From Nocardia brasiliensis IFM 10847 (lineage in GTDB: Bacteria > Actinomycetota > Actinomycetes > Mycobacteriales > Mycobacteriaceae), in NCBI RefSeq assembly GCF_000710915.1, contig NZ_BAUA01000161.1, positions 57,292 through 121,291 on the forward strand: 64,000 nt of DNA. Reading direction: 5' to 3'. Positions 24,637-33,745 of this stretch are shown here, piece after piece. The first letter of the stretch is position 1. The number at the start of each line of letters is the position of its first letter. The position numbers were made by a program, and so were the translations under genes. Below the pieces are notes generated by a model. The model saw only the letters and a list, made by a program, of their open reading frames with translations, was not told the origin of the DNA and made no database searches.

Positions 24637-25503
24637 TCACTCCGATCCGTCGCCCGCGCCGCGTGCCTTCCGCGTGGTCAATTGTCCGCGCGCCGCGCCG
24701 AGTTCGGGGGAGGCGCCCAAGCGGGCGGCTTTGCCCGCGCGGTCCCCCGCACGCCGCGCCGCCGCGGAATGCCCGGCCGAGGCCTGCGGTCCACGCCAGG
24801 TGCCGCGGGCCTCGGAGGTGCGGGTGTAGAAGTCGGTGAGCTCGATCTCTTTGTTGCGCAAGGCGAGCGCGGTGCCGGTGGCGGGCGCGTCGGCGGGTAC
24901 CACCTCGGCTTCGACCTCGGCCTTCACCGCGGCGAGCCGCTGCCCGATCCGCGCCGCGAACGCCATCTGGAAATTCAAGCGCGCCGTCACGCCCGCGACC
25001 GGCGCCTGCACCCGGCGTTGCACCTTTCGGCCCCAGCGCTTTTCGGTGACCACCTTGTCCACGGTCGCCGAACGGTACTGACCCGATTTGATGTACTGAT
25101 CCGAAGCGCGGACCATCTGGACGAGCAGACTCGCGTACAACGCCTCGCAGGTATCGATATCGGAGTCGAAACCGTAGGCGTACACCTGGGTCGAGGTGCG
25201 AGCGACATCGCAGCGCACATCGTTGGCGGACGCGATCGCGACGAAGAGTTGCACGTACGTGCGCAATCCGCGCTTGCCCGGCTCGCCGATCGGGATCATC
25301 CGCTGGATCGGCGTCGGCCTGCGTTCGCGCCCCGCGACATGCGCACGCGCCACCGTCAGGTCGATGGACGAGCGGGTCGCGAGGCGTTGCGCGGCGGCGA
25401 GGAACGCCTCGGCCTCGTGTTCGTTGTCGGTGGACTCGGCCTGGCGCAGCAGTCCGCCGATGCGTGTCAGCATCCGTTCGGGAACCGGGTTCGGCGATGT
25501 CAT
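24637..25503 (-). CDS. DUF2786 domain protein
   Basis: 288 residues. Residues ~10-50 form the DUF2786 helix pair (RMLTRIGGLLRQAESTDNEHEAEAFLAAAQRLATR). The middle part (~80-190) is a mixed fold with a YVQLFVAIASAN helix, and the C-terminal ~60 residues are basic and Ala/Arg-rich, suggesting nucleic acid contact. Function unknown; DUF2786 proteins also occur in phages. ATG 25503. The 291 nt between it and the metallohydrolase hold no gene I can support. Confidence 0.85.
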   Translation of the reverse strand: MTSPNPVPERMLTRIGGLLRQAESTDNEHEAEAFLAAAQRLATRSSIDLTVARAHVAGRERRPTPIQRMIPIGEPGKRGLRTYVQLFVAIASANDVRCDVARTSTQVYAYGFDSDIDTCEALYASLLVQMVRASDQYIKSGQYRSATVDKVVTEKRWGRKVQRRVQAPVAGVTARLNFQMAFAARIGQRLAAVKAEVEAEVVPADAPATGTALALRNKEIELTDFYTRTSEARGTWRGPQASAGHSAAARRAGDRAGKAARLGASPELGAARGQLTTRKARGAGDGSE

Positions 25504-25646
25504 CACCTGCGAGCTTAGGCGGCGGGACGCGGCGATGTAGCGAGGACTTCCCGCCACATTCCCCCGAGTAACTCCCACACCATGTATCTTGCGTTGTGCA
25601 ACCGGCAGGGTGTGCTAATGCTCACGATCGATCTGGAGTGTCCGCG

Positions 25647-26948
25647 ATGGCTGTGAAAAAGGTGTCGTCCCTACGTACGTCGCTCGTACCGAAGGCCGCG
25701 GTCGCGGCTGTCTCGGTCGCGCTGCTGACGGCGACGTTCACCAGCGCCTGCTCCAGCGACAGCGGCGGCAGCCCGACCAGCCAGAACCTCACCGGGCGCG
25801 GCCCGATCACCTACGTCGAGGGCAAGGACACCACCGAGACCGGTGCGGTCAAGCAGCTCATCGAGCGCTGGAACGCCGCGCACCCGGACGAGCAGGTGAC
25901 GTTCAAGGAACAGTCGAACGACGCCTCGCAGCAGTACGACGACCTGGTCGAGCACATGCGCTCCAAGCAGTCCAACTACGACGTGGTCGCCCTCGACGTG
26001 CCGTGGACGGCCGAGTTCGCCGCGAAGGGCTGGATCCAGCCGCTGAAGGACGCCTTCGCCATCGACACCTCCGCGCTGCTCTCCCCGCCGGTCGCCAGCG
26101 CCACCTACAACAACACCCTGTACGCGGCCCCGCGAAACACCAACGGCGGCTTGCTGTTCTACCGCAAGGACCTGGTGCCGAACGCGCCCAAGACCTGGAC
26201 CGAGCTGCTCGCCCAGTGCCCGCTGGCCAAGGAGCAGAACATCGGCTGCTACGCCGGTCAGTTCGCGCCGTACGAGGGCCTGACGGTGAACACCGCCGAG
26301 GTGATCAACGCCTACGGCGGCAGCTTCGTCGGCGCCGACGGCAAGACCCCGACGGTGAACAGCCCGCAGTCCCGGGCCGGCCTCGAGGTGCTGGTCGACG
26401 CCTACAAGAACGGCGACATCCCGCCGGAGGCCATCTCCTTCAAGGAGCCGGAGAGCAGCAACGCCTTCGCGCAGGGCAAGCTCATGTTCCTGCGTTCGTG
26501 GCCGTCCACCTACGGTGACGTCGGCGGCGAATCGTCCGCGGTGAAGGACAAGTTCGCGGTCGCCCCGCTGCCCGGTGAGAACGGCGTCGGCGCGTCCACG
26601 CTCGGCGGTTACAACGCGGCGATCAGCGCCTACTCCAAGAACAAGGCCACCGCGCTCGACTTCCTGCGCTTCCTGATCAGCGAGGACGCCCAGCACATCG
26701 TCGCCTCCGGCGCGCTGCCCTCGGTGCGCGCGTCGATGTACGACGATCCGGCCCTGATCGCGAAGATGCCGTACCTGCCCGCACTCAAGGATTCCATCGC
26801 CAGCGCGGTGCCGCGCCCGGTCACGCCGTTCTATCCCGCGGTGTCGAAGGCCATCCAGGAAAACGCCTATGCTGCGCTGAAGCAGACCAAGTCGGTCGAC
26901 GACGCGATCACCGGCATGCAGAAGGGCATCGAGACCGCGGGATCGTAG
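25647..26948 (+). CDS. lpqY: trehalose-binding lipoprotein LpqY
   Basis: 433 residues, extracellular sugar-binding lipoprotein. Signal peptide with lipobox TSAC (Cys 35); then a two-lobe family 1 binding protein with ITYVEGKDTTETGAVKQLIE, SNYDVVALDVPWTAEFAAKGWI and APRNTNGGLLFYRKDLV blocks that resemble mycobacterial LpqY. In mycobacteria LpqY-SugABC recovers trehalose released when trehalose monomycolate is used for mycolic acid transfer. First gene of a three-gene operon with sugA and sugB; ATG 25647 is preceded by TGGAG. Confidence 0.87.
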   Translation: MAVKKVSSLRTSLVPKAAVAAVSVALLTATFTSACSSDSGGSPTSQNLTGRGPITYVEGKDTTETGAVKQLIERWNAAHPDEQVTFKEQSNDASQQYDDLVEHMRSKQSNYDVVALDVPWTAEFAAKGWIQPLKDAFAIDTSALLSPPVASATYNNTLYAAPRNTNGGLLFYRKDLVPNAPKTWTELLAQCPLAKEQNIGCYAGQFAPYEGLTVNTAEVINAYGGSFVGADGKTPTVNSPQSRAGLEVLVDAYKNGDIPPEAISFKEPESSNAFAQGKLMFLRSWPSTYGDVGGESSAVKDKFAVAPLPGENGVGASTLGGYNAAISAYSKNKATALDFLRFLISEDAQHIVASGALPSVRASMYDDPALIAKMPYLPALKDSIASAVPRPVTPFYPAVSKAIQENAYAALKQTKSVDDAITGMQKGIETAGS

Positions 26949-26993
26949 GCGGAAGCGCAACGGACCCGACGAGACCCGTAGGAGAGAGAAACG

Positions 26994-28016
26994 GTGTCGG
27001 ATCCTTCGGGAGCGGCCAGCACTGTGTCGAGTGAGGATTTCCTGCCACGCAAGCGTGGCCTCGGCGAAACCCTGGCATTGGAAATGCGGCGCTCCGGTAA
27101 AGCCTGGCTGTTCGTCTCGCCGGTACTGCTGGCGCTGGCGGTGGTCATCGGTTATCCGGTGGTGCGCGCGCTGTGGATGTCGTTCCAGAAGGATTCGGGG
27201 CTGGACCCGGCGACGGGCATGTTCACCGAGGGTGGCAGCGCCGGCTTCTCGAACTACACGCACTGGCTGCTGCAACAGTGCCAGGCGGGCGGTGAGACGG
27301 TCAGCTGTCCCACCGGCAACCTCGGGTCGCAGTTCTGGCTGGCCATCGGCGTCACGCTGTTCTTCACGGTGATCACGGTGACGCTGGAGGCCACGCTCGG
27401 CCTCGGCTTCGCCATGGTGATGGGCAAGACGTTCCGCGGCCGCGCCCTGCTGCGCGCCGCGGTGCTGATCCCGTGGGCGATCCCCACCGCGGTCACGGCG
27501 CGGCTGTGGGAGTTCATGTTCCAGTACGACGGCGTGGTGAACCGGGTGTTCGGCACCCATATCCTGTGGACCTCCGACGCCTGGGCCGCGCGGTTCGCCG
27601 TCATCGCCGCCGACGTGTGGAAGACGACGCCGTTCATGGCGCTGCTGCTGCTGGCGGGCCTGCAGGTGATCCCGGCCGACGTGTACGAGGCGGCCCGGGT
27701 CGACGGCGCGACCGCCTGGCAGCGCTTCACCCAGATCACCTTGCCGCTGCTGCGCCCGGCCCTGCTCGTCGCGGTGCTGTTCCGCACCATGGACGCGCTG
27801 CGCATGTACGACCTGCCCGCGATCATGACGCTCAACAACCCGTCCACCCGGGTGGTGTCGATCCTGGTGGTCGACCAGGTGCGGCAGGGCCCCAACAGCG
27901 CGGCCGCGCTGTCGACGATCACCTTCCTGCTGATCTTCGCGGTGGCCTTCGTGCTGGTGAAGGTCTTGGGCGCCAACGCCGTCCGGACCCAAGAGGAACA
28001 GCGGGAGGCGCACTGA
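26994..28016 (+). CDS. sugA: trehalose ABC permease SugA
   Basis: 340 residues, six membrane helices of the MalF/UgpA type. The EAA loop EAARVDGATAWQRFTQITLPLLRP contacts the ATPase. Between the first two helices is a long periplasmic loop (GLDPATGMFTEGG... CQAGGETVSCP) with two cysteines. GTG 26994 follows GTAGGAGAGAG. Its stop overlaps the sugB start by one base. Confidence 0.9.
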   Translation: MSDPSGAASTVSSEDFLPRKRGLGETLALEMRRSGKAWLFVSPVLLALAVVIGYPVVRALWMSFQKDSGLDPATGMFTEGGSAGFSNYTHWLLQQCQAGGETVSCPTGNLGSQFWLAIGVTLFFTVITVTLEATLGLGFAMVMGKTFRGRALLRAAVLIPWAIPTAVTARLWEFMFQYDGVVNRVFGTHILWTSDAWAARFAVIAADVWKTTPFMALLLLAGLQVIPADVYEAARVDGATAWQRFTQITLPLLRPALLVAVLFRTMDALRMYDLPAIMTLNNPSTRVVSILVVDQVRQGPNSAAALSTITFLLIFAVAFVLVKVLGANAVRTQEEQREAH

Positions 28017-28894
28017 TGTCCGTACAGACTTCGGCAAAGCCTGCCGCGCAATCGGTTCCGTGGACCCACCGGCTCAAGTCGGTGCGGCTCTACGCCGGTG
28101 TGTTCATCGTGCTGGTGTGGGGGCTCGGGCCGTTCTACTGGATGGCCGTGACCGCGTTCCGCGATCCGGACTACACGTTCGACAGCACCCCGTGGCCCAC
28201 GCATGTCACGCTGGAGAACTTCCGCAACGCCTTCGACACCAGCCGCGGCAACAACTTCGGCCGGGCGTTGATCAACAGCGTGGTCATCGGCTCGATCACC
28301 ACGGTGATCGCGCTGCTGATCGGCGTAATGGCGGCGTACGCGCTGGCGCGGCTCACCTTCCGCGGCAAGTACCTGGTGTCGGGCCTGATCCTGAGCGCGT
28401 CGATGTTTCCGGTGGTGGTGCTGGTGACCCCGCTGTTCCAGCTGTTCACCAACATCGGCTGGATCGGCGAATACCAGGCGATGATCATCCCGAACATCTC
28501 GTTCGTGCTGCCGATGACCGTCTACATCCTGGCCTCCTTCTTCACCGAATTGCCGTGGGAGCTCGAAGAAGCCGCGCGGATCGACGGCGCGACGAAGATG
28601 CAGGCCTTCCGCCTGGTGATGCTGCCGCTGGCCGCGCCCGCGGTGTTCACCACCGCGATCCTCGCGTTCATCGCGGCGGTCAACGAATACCTGCTGGCCC
28701 GGCTGCTCTCCTCGGACAAGACCGAGCCGGTGACCGTCGCGGTCGCCCGGTTCTCCGGTAACAACCCGCTGGTGGAGCCCTACGCGGCGATCATGGCGGC
28801 GGGCACCATGGTGTCCATTCCGCTGGTGCTCATGGTGCTGCTGTTCCAGCGCCGGATCATCTCCGGCCTCACCGCCGGTGGCGTCAAGAGCTGA
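28016..28894 (+). CDS. sugB: trehalose ABC permease SugB
   Basis: 292 residues, MalG-type permease with six helices and the EAA loop EEAARIDGATKMQAFRLVMLP. ATG 28016 overlaps the sugA stop (TGATG). In mycobacteria sugC would follow at once; here the next gene, 138 nt on, encodes a penicillin-binding protein, and the ATPase is probably the SugC-like protein at 16.6 kb. Confidence 0.9.
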   Translation: MSVQTSAKPAAQSVPWTHRLKSVRLYAGVFIVLVWGLGPFYWMAVTAFRDPDYTFDSTPWPTHVTLENFRNAFDTSRGNNFGRALINSVVIGSITTVIALLIGVMAAYALARLTFRGKYLVSGLILSASMFPVVVLVTPLFQLFTNIGWIGEYQAMIIPNISFVLPMTVYILASFFTELPWELEEAARIDGATKMQAFRLVMLPLAAPAVFTTAILAFIAAVNEYLLARLLSSDKTEPVTVAVARFSGNNPLVEPYAAIMAAGTMVSIPLVLMVLLFQRRIISGLTAGGVKS

Positions 28895-29032
28895 GAATCC
28901 CGCTGCGCCGCAACGGCCCGGTGATAGCATCGCGGGTCACCCACGGCACGAGTACAGTCGGGCCGTGGGGGCACATTTCCGATCGTTGTTCGTGCAGGTG
29001 AGTTTCGACCGACGCTCCGGGAGGAGATGATC

Positions 29033-31285
29033 GTGGGCTCGATTCGCAGGCGGAAATCGCGGCGCGGCACTGATTCCGCGCCGTACTCCTCCATCGCGGG
29101 CTTCAACGAGCTGACCTCACCCGCCGCCCGGGCGAAGCGGCGCGCGCACGCGGCAAAGGACCGGCCGCCGACCACACCGAAACCCACCCCGGATCCGAAC
29201 CGCCCGCCGCGCACCAGGGCGGAGCGGTTCCGCCGGCTCGTGCTCGCGCTGTTCATCATCTTCGGCGTGGTGCCGCTGCTGCTCTCGGTGCTCGTCTACT
29301 GGAGCGCCGAGATCCCGGATCCGAGTTCGGTGCAGACCAACCAGATCGCCACCATCCTGGCCGCCGACAGCAGCACGGTGATCGCCAAAGTCGTGCCGCC
29401 GAACGGGAATCGGACGCCGATCCCGCTTGCCGAGGTGCCCCAGTCGACCCGAGACGCGATGCTGTCCGCAGAGGACCGCAACTTCTACAGCAATCCCGGC
29501 TACTCGACCTCCGGCTTCCTGCGCGCCGCCCGGGACAACCTGCTCGGCCGCGACGACGCGGGCGGCGGCTCCACCATCACCCAGCAGTATGTGAAGAACG
29601 CCTTCCTCGGTTCCGAACGCACGCTGACCAGGAAGATGCGCGAGCTGATCATCGCGGCGAAGATGGCGCGGCAGTGGAGCAAGGACGACATCCTCGCCGC
29701 CTACCTCAACACCATCTACTACGGGCGCGGCTCGTACGGGATCGCCGCCGCGACCAAGGCGTACTTCAACAAGCCGGTGAACCAGCTGACCCTCGCAGAG
29801 GGCGCGGTGCTCGCCGCACTCGTGCGCACCCCGTCCATTCTCGACCCGGAAACCCACCTGCCCGAGCTGACCGCCCGCTGGCAGTACGTGCTCGACGGCA
29901 TGGTCGAGATGGGCGTGCTCGCGCCGGGCACCCGCGACGCCACGACGTTCCCGGCGATCATCCCGCTCAACGAGATTCCCGACGAGAACGTGGCCCGCGG
30001 TCCCGAGGGGCTGATCCGCGCCCAGGTCGTCCGGGAGTTGCGTTCCTCCGGGATCAGCGAGCACGAATTGAACACCGGGGCTTTGCAGATCACCACGACG
30101 ATCGACGCCAAGGCGCAGCAGGCGGTGCTCGGCGCGGTCCAGGATCGGCTGGCCGGCCAGCCGCCGGAACTGCGCGCGGCGGTGGTGTCGATCGATCCGC
30201 GGTCCGGCGCGGTGCGCGCCTACTTCGGCGGATTCGACGGCATCGGCTACGACTTCGCCCAGGCGCCGTTGCAGACCGGGTCGGCGTTCAAGCCGTTCGC
30301 GGCGATCGCGGCACAGCAGCAGAGCGTCCCGTTGACCCGGCTGCTGGACAGTTCCCCGGTCACCGACCGGGGCACGAAGATCACCAACGTGGACGGCGAG
30401 TCGTGCGGCCGATGCACCATGGCCGAGGCGCTCAAACGGTCGCTCAACACCAGCTTCTACCGGCTCACCATGTCGATGTTCGACGGGCCGAAGGCGATCG
30501 CCGACGCGGCGCACGCGGCGGGCATCCCGGAGGAGATCCCCGGGGTGGCCGGGAAGACGCTCACCGAGGACGGTGGCCGTCCGCTGAACGGAATCGTGTT
30601 GGGGCAGTATCTCGTTCGCCCCATCGATATGGCCTCGGCTTATGGCACCATCGGTGCTTCCGGTGTTTATCACCAGCCGTACTTCGTGCAGCGGGTGGTG
30701 ACCGGTGACGGACGGGTGCTGCTGGACCGCGGCGCTCCGGAACAGCAGATCGGCAAACAGATGCCCGCAGGGCAACAGCGCATACCGAAGGCGATCGCCG
30801 ACAAGACCACGCAGGCGATGACGCCGATCGCCGCGTACTCCAACGGCCACGCGCTCGCCGGTGGCCGGCCGTCCGCGGCCAAGACCGGCACCACCCAGCG
30901 CGGCGAGTCCGCGGACAACAAGGACGCGTGGATGATCGGGTTCACCCCGTCGCTGTCCACGGCCGTCTGGATCGGGACCGAACAGTCCCAGCCCATCCAC
31001 ACCGCCCGCGGGTCGGATATCTACGGCTCCGGCCTGCCCGCAGACATCTGGAAGCAGGTGATGGACAACGCGCTCGACGGCACGCCGGTCGAGCAGTTCC
31101 CCGCCGTGGACGGGCCCGGCCCGGCCGCGACACCCAACGCGAACAAGCCCTCGGGCGGCGCCTACGACATCCTGAACCCGCCGACGAGCGCCCCGCGTGA
31201 GCCGGTCGTCATCATCCCGCCCGCCCCGCAGCCGCCCAAGGAAGTGGAGATCTTCCCCGGGCTGAGCATTCCGGTCCCGGGATAG
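29033..31285 (+). CDS. class A penicillin-binding protein (first copy)
   Basis: About 750 residues. Short basic cytoplasmic tail, one membrane helix (~66-90), GT51 glycosyltransferase domain (catalytic Glu 147 in EDRNFYSN; GGGSTITQQYVKNAF; MARQWSKDDILAAYLN), then a transpeptidase domain with Ser 417 xxLys (GSAFKPF), SLN at 470-472 and KTG at 617-619. It polymerises and cross-links peptidoglycan on the outer face of the membrane. The C-terminus is proline-rich. GTG 29033 is chosen since GGAGGAG lies 6 nt before it and too close to ATG 29027. It is a paralogue of the protein at 34998, 3.7 kb downstream on the same strand. Confidence 0.92.
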   Translation: MGSIRRRKSRRGTDSAPYSSIAGFNELTSPAARAKRRAHAAKDRPPTTPKPTPDPNRPPRTRAERFRRLVLALFIIFGVVPLLLSVLVYWSAEIPDPSSVQTNQIATILAADSSTVIAKVVPPNGNRTPIPLAEVPQSTRDAMLSAEDRNFYSNPGYSTSGFLRAARDNLLGRDDAGGGSTITQQYVKNAFLGSERTLTRKMRELIIAAKMARQWSKDDILAAYLNTIYYGRGSYGIAAATKAYFNKPVNQLTLAEGAVLAALVRTPSILDPETHLPELTARWQYVLDGMVEMGVLAPGTRDATTFPAIIPLNEIPDENVARGPEGLIRAQVVRELRSSGISEHELNTGALQITTTIDAKAQQAVLGAVQDRLAGQPPELRAAVVSIDPRSGAVRAYFGGFDGIGYDFAQAPLQTGSAFKPFAAIAAQQQSVPLTRLLDSSPVTDRGTKITNVDGESCGRCTMAEALKRSLNTSFYRLTMSMFDGPKAIADAAHAAGIPEEIPGVAGKTLTEDGGRPLNGIVLGQYLVRPIDMASAYGTIGASGVYHQPYFVQRVVTGDGRVLLDRGAPEQQIGKQMPAGQQRIPKAIADKTTQAMTPIAAYSNGHALAGGRPSAAKTGTTQRGESADNKDAWMIGFTPSLSTAVWIGTEQSQPIHTARGSDIYGSGLPADIWKQVMDNALDGTPVEQFPAVDGPGPAATPNANKPSGGAYDILNPPTSAPREPVVIIPPAPQPPKEVEIFPGLSIPVPG

Positions 31286-31588
31286 CGATGATGCTGTGAC
31301 CTTCGTGCACCGGGGGAACGGTTGGCATGGCAGCATCGTTTGCCAGAGTGAGAGCGAACAGGGACTGTGTCGGAACAGGCCGACGCCGGAGTCCCGGGAT
31401 CGATGCGGAAGGATATGCGCTCGAACGACGACACAGCGGTGTGAGCGACAGGCCCGGAGGCGGCGACTTGCCTGACCACGATGGGCTTCGAAACGGAACA
31501 CAGCGACCCGCGAACCGGCCCGGAGGCGCACCACGAAGGGCCAGGGAGCGCCGCAATTGGAGACAGACGAGACATAGGGGCTACGCCG
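31286..31588. other. 303-nt interval upstream of the GyrI-like genes
   Basis: No gene is supported. A 7-bp stem GATGCTG/CAGCATC with a long loop sits at its start and may help end the PBP transcript. A frame open from ATG 31481 joins the next gene, but its 36 extra residues are Gly/His/Arg-rich and unlike the paralogue, so the interval is read as leader. No riboswitch family was recognised. Confidence 0.5.
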
Positions 31589-32047
31589 GTGGATTTCAAT
31601 GTCGTTGACCAACCCGAGACGCTGGTGGCGGGCACGGTACTGCGCAGCCCGGCGCTCGCGGTCGAGGGGCCGCGCCGCGCGAAAGTCGAAGAGGCGTGGA
31701 AGCGCAATCTGGCGCGCCAGCTGCCCGGACCGCCGACGACCGCGTACGTCGACCACGCGCCGGAGATCAATTCGTATCTGACCCACATCGTGGGTTATCG
31801 CTGCCGCAGCCTCGACGACTTATTGCCCGGCGACGTACTGGCACGGGTGCCCGCGGGACGATTCGCGCGGTTCATCGCCAGCGGTGACAACCTCGGCGAC
31901 ACCATCGTCTACATCTGGCGCTCGGTGTGGGATGCCGAGGCCGCGGGCCGTTTCGTGCGGTCCTATACCGGCGATTGGGAGCATTATCCCGACGCGCGCA
32001 CGGTCGAAGTCTTCGTAGCGCTGGCAGACGATCAGGTCGACGGGTAG
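31589..32047 (+). CDS. GyrI-like/AraC effector-binding domain protein
   Basis: 152 residues, stand-alone small-molecule-binding (SMBD, GyrI-like) fold. GTG 31589 is selected because the resulting start VDFNVVDQPETLVAG aligns with VDFEIVTLDESLVAG of the next gene. Other shared blocks are LPGDVLARVPAGRFARFIASGD versus AGDVLTRVPQGRYAKFVVSD and a closing TVEVFVALAD versus SVEVYVSLD. These domains bind hydrophobic or cationic ligands, and some act as inhibitors or hydrolases. No DNA-binding region is attached. It is 9 nt upstream of its paralogue. Confidence 0.8.
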   Translation: MDFNVVDQPETLVAGTVLRSPALAVEGPRRAKVEEAWKRNLARQLPGPPTTAYVDHAPEINSYLTHIVGYRCRSLDDLLPGDVLARVPAGRFARFIASGDNLGDTIVYIWRSVWDAEAAGRFVRSYTGDWEHYPDARTVEVFVALADDQVDG

Positions 32048-32056
32048 GAACAGACT

Positions 32057-32482
32057 GTGGACTTCGAGATTGTCACGTTGGACGAGAGCCTGGTCGCCGG
32101 ACTGACCGTCCCGCTGGCCGGGCGTGAGGTGACCGCCCGCGACCTCGACCTGGTGAACTTCACCTGGGACCGCTACCTCGCGCGGGAGAAGAACGTGCCG
32201 CGGGTAGCCGCCTACATCGGCCAGAACGATCACGCCGTCGCGGTGCTCGGTTACGAGATCACCGGCATGGACGAGATGGACGCCGGCGACGTGCTCACCC
32301 GCGTCCCGCAGGGCCGCTACGCCAAGTTCGTCGTCTCCGACAAGCCCTACGACCTGCTCCGCACCGCCTGGGCCCAGGTCCGCAAAGCCGAAAGCGCCGG
32401 CACCATCACCCGCTCCCACACCGCCGAACTCGAGCGCTACACCGGCCCCACCTCCGTCGAGGTCTACGTCTCCCTCGACTGA
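32057..32482 (+). CDS. GyrI-like/AraC effector-binding domain protein
   Basis: 141 residues, paralogue of the preceding gene and presumably from tandem duplication. GTG 32057 with GTAGGAACAG upstream. Ligand-binding fold with conserved glutamates (YEITGMDEMDAGD and SVEVYVSLD), the latter at the position where effector-binding domains place an acidic residue in the pocket. Function unknown. Ends at a strong hairpin facing ino1. Confidence 0.84.
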   Translation: MDFEIVTLDESLVAGLTVPLAGREVTARDLDLVNFTWDRYLAREKNVPRVAAYIGQNDHAVAVLGYEITGMDEMDAGDVLTRVPQGRYAKFVVSDKPYDLLRTAWAQVRKAESAGTITRSHTAELERYTGPTSVEVYVSLD

Positions 32483-32514
32483 ATCGACCCACCGCACCGA
32501 GTCCCGAAAACCGA

Positions 32515-32544
32515 AGCCGCCCGGAGGAGTACCTCCGGGCGGCT
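32515..32544. terminator. bidirectional hairpin terminator
   Basis: A perfect 13-bp stem (32515-32527 with 32532-32544), 4-nt loop, between convergent GyrI-like and ino1 genes. Confidence 0.85.
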
Positions 32545-32647
32545 CGTGCATCGATGACCTCGCCCACACAGTGCGAGCCCGACGAGCACGTTCATGGCCC
32601 GAGACATCAGGGGGTCATGAACACGCCGCGGCCACGCGGCCGATGAC

Positions 32648-33745
32648 TCACGCCTCGATGATGAAGGCTTCCAGTTGGGCGCGGGCGACGTCGTCGGCCA
32701 GCTGCTTCGGCGGGGACTTCATCAGGTAGGCCGAGGCCGGGATGACGGGGCCGCCGATGCCGCGGTCCTTGGCGATCTTCGCCGCACGCACCGCGTCGAT
32801 GATGATGCCCGCCGAGTTCGGCGAATCCCACACCTCGAGCTTGTACTCCAGGTTCAGCGGGACGTCGCCGAAGGCGCGACCCTCCAGCCGGACGTAGGCC
32901 CACTTGCGGTCGTCGAGCCAGCCGACGTGATCGGACGGGCCGATGTGCACGTCGTTGGCGCCGAGCTCCTTCTTCAGGTTGCTGGTGACGGCCTGAGTCT
33001 TGGAGATCTTCTTGGACTCCAGGCGCTCGCGCTCGAGCATGTTCTTGAAGTCCATGTTGCCGCCGACGTTCAGCTGCATGGTGCGGTCGAGCTGCACACC
33101 GCGATCCTCGAACAGCTTGGCCATGACGCGGTGCGTGATGGTCGCGCCGACCTGGCTCTTGATGTCGTCGCCGACGATGGGCACGCCCGCCTTGGTGAAC
33201 TTCTCGGCCCACTCCGGGTCGGAGGCGATGAACACCGGCAGCGCGTTGACGAACGCGACGTCGGCGTCGATGGCGCACTGCGCGTAGAACTTGTCGGCCT
33301 CTTCCGAGCCGACCGGCAGGTACGAGACCAGGACGTCGACCTTGTTGTCCTTCAGCACCTTGACCACATCGACCGGCTCGGCTTCGGAAAGCTCGATGGT
33401 CTCGGCGTAGTACTTGCCGATGCCGTCCAGGGTCGGACCCCGCTGCACGACGACGTCGCTCGGCGGCACATCGGAGATCTTGATCGTGTTGTTCTCGCTG
33501 GCGAAGATCGCCTCGGCGAGGTCGAAGCCGACCTTCTTGGCGTCCACGTCGAACGCAGCGACGAACTTCACGTCGCGGACGTGGTACTTGCCGAACTTGA
33601 CGTGCATGAGGCCGGGCACGGTCGCGGTCTCGTCCGCGTCCTTGTAGTACTGCACACCCTGGACCAGCGAGGAGGCGCAGTTGCCCACACCCACGATGGC
33701 GACGCGTACTTCGGTGGCGTTGTCAGCCTTCTGTGCTTCACTCAT
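32648..33745 (-). CDS. ino1: inositol-3-phosphate synthase
   Basis: 365 residues, full length for the actinobacterial enzyme. It turns glucose-6-phosphate into 1L-myo-inositol-1-phosphate with NAD+, the first step to phosphatidylinositol, PIM/LAM lipoglycans and mycothiol. NAD-binding glycine loop VGVGNCASSL near the N-terminus, then NTIKISDVPPSD, LVSYLPVGSEEADKFYA, VGDDIKSQVGATITHR and MQLNVGGNMDF blocks, and the active-site LKKELGANDVHIGPSDHV region. ATG 33745 with GAGGGAA upstream lies inside the end of the PadR gene (8-nt overlap), so expression is coupled to that regulator. Confidence 0.96.
   Translation of the reverse strand: MSEAQKADNATEVRVAIVGVGNCASSLVQGVQYYKDADETATVPGLMHVKFGKYHVRDVKFVAAFDVDAKKVGFDLAEAIFASENNTIKISDVPPSDVVVQRGPTLDGIGKYYAETIELSEAEPVDVVKVLKDNKVDVLVSYLPVGSEEADKFYAQCAIDADVAFVNALPVFIASDPEWAEKFTKAGVPIVGDDIKSQVGATITHRVMAKLFEDRGVQLDRTMQLNVGGNMDFKNMLERERLESKKISKTQAVTSNLKKELGANDVHIGPSDHVGWLDDRKWAYVRLEGRAFGDVPLNLEYKLEVWDSPNSAGIIIDAVRAAKIAKDRGIGGPVIPASAYLMKSPPKQLADDVARAQLEAFIIEA

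Noticed and set aside
25671..28037. 788-codon minus-strand frame opposite lpqY-sugA
   Set aside because: His/Arg/Gly-rich with no domain; the plus strand carries a well-formed transporter operon.
31286..31588. Possible riboswitch leader before the GyrI-like pair
   Set aside because: I compared it by eye with cobalamin, c-di-AMP, SAM and M-box features and found no matching core. An Infernal/Rfam scan would decide.
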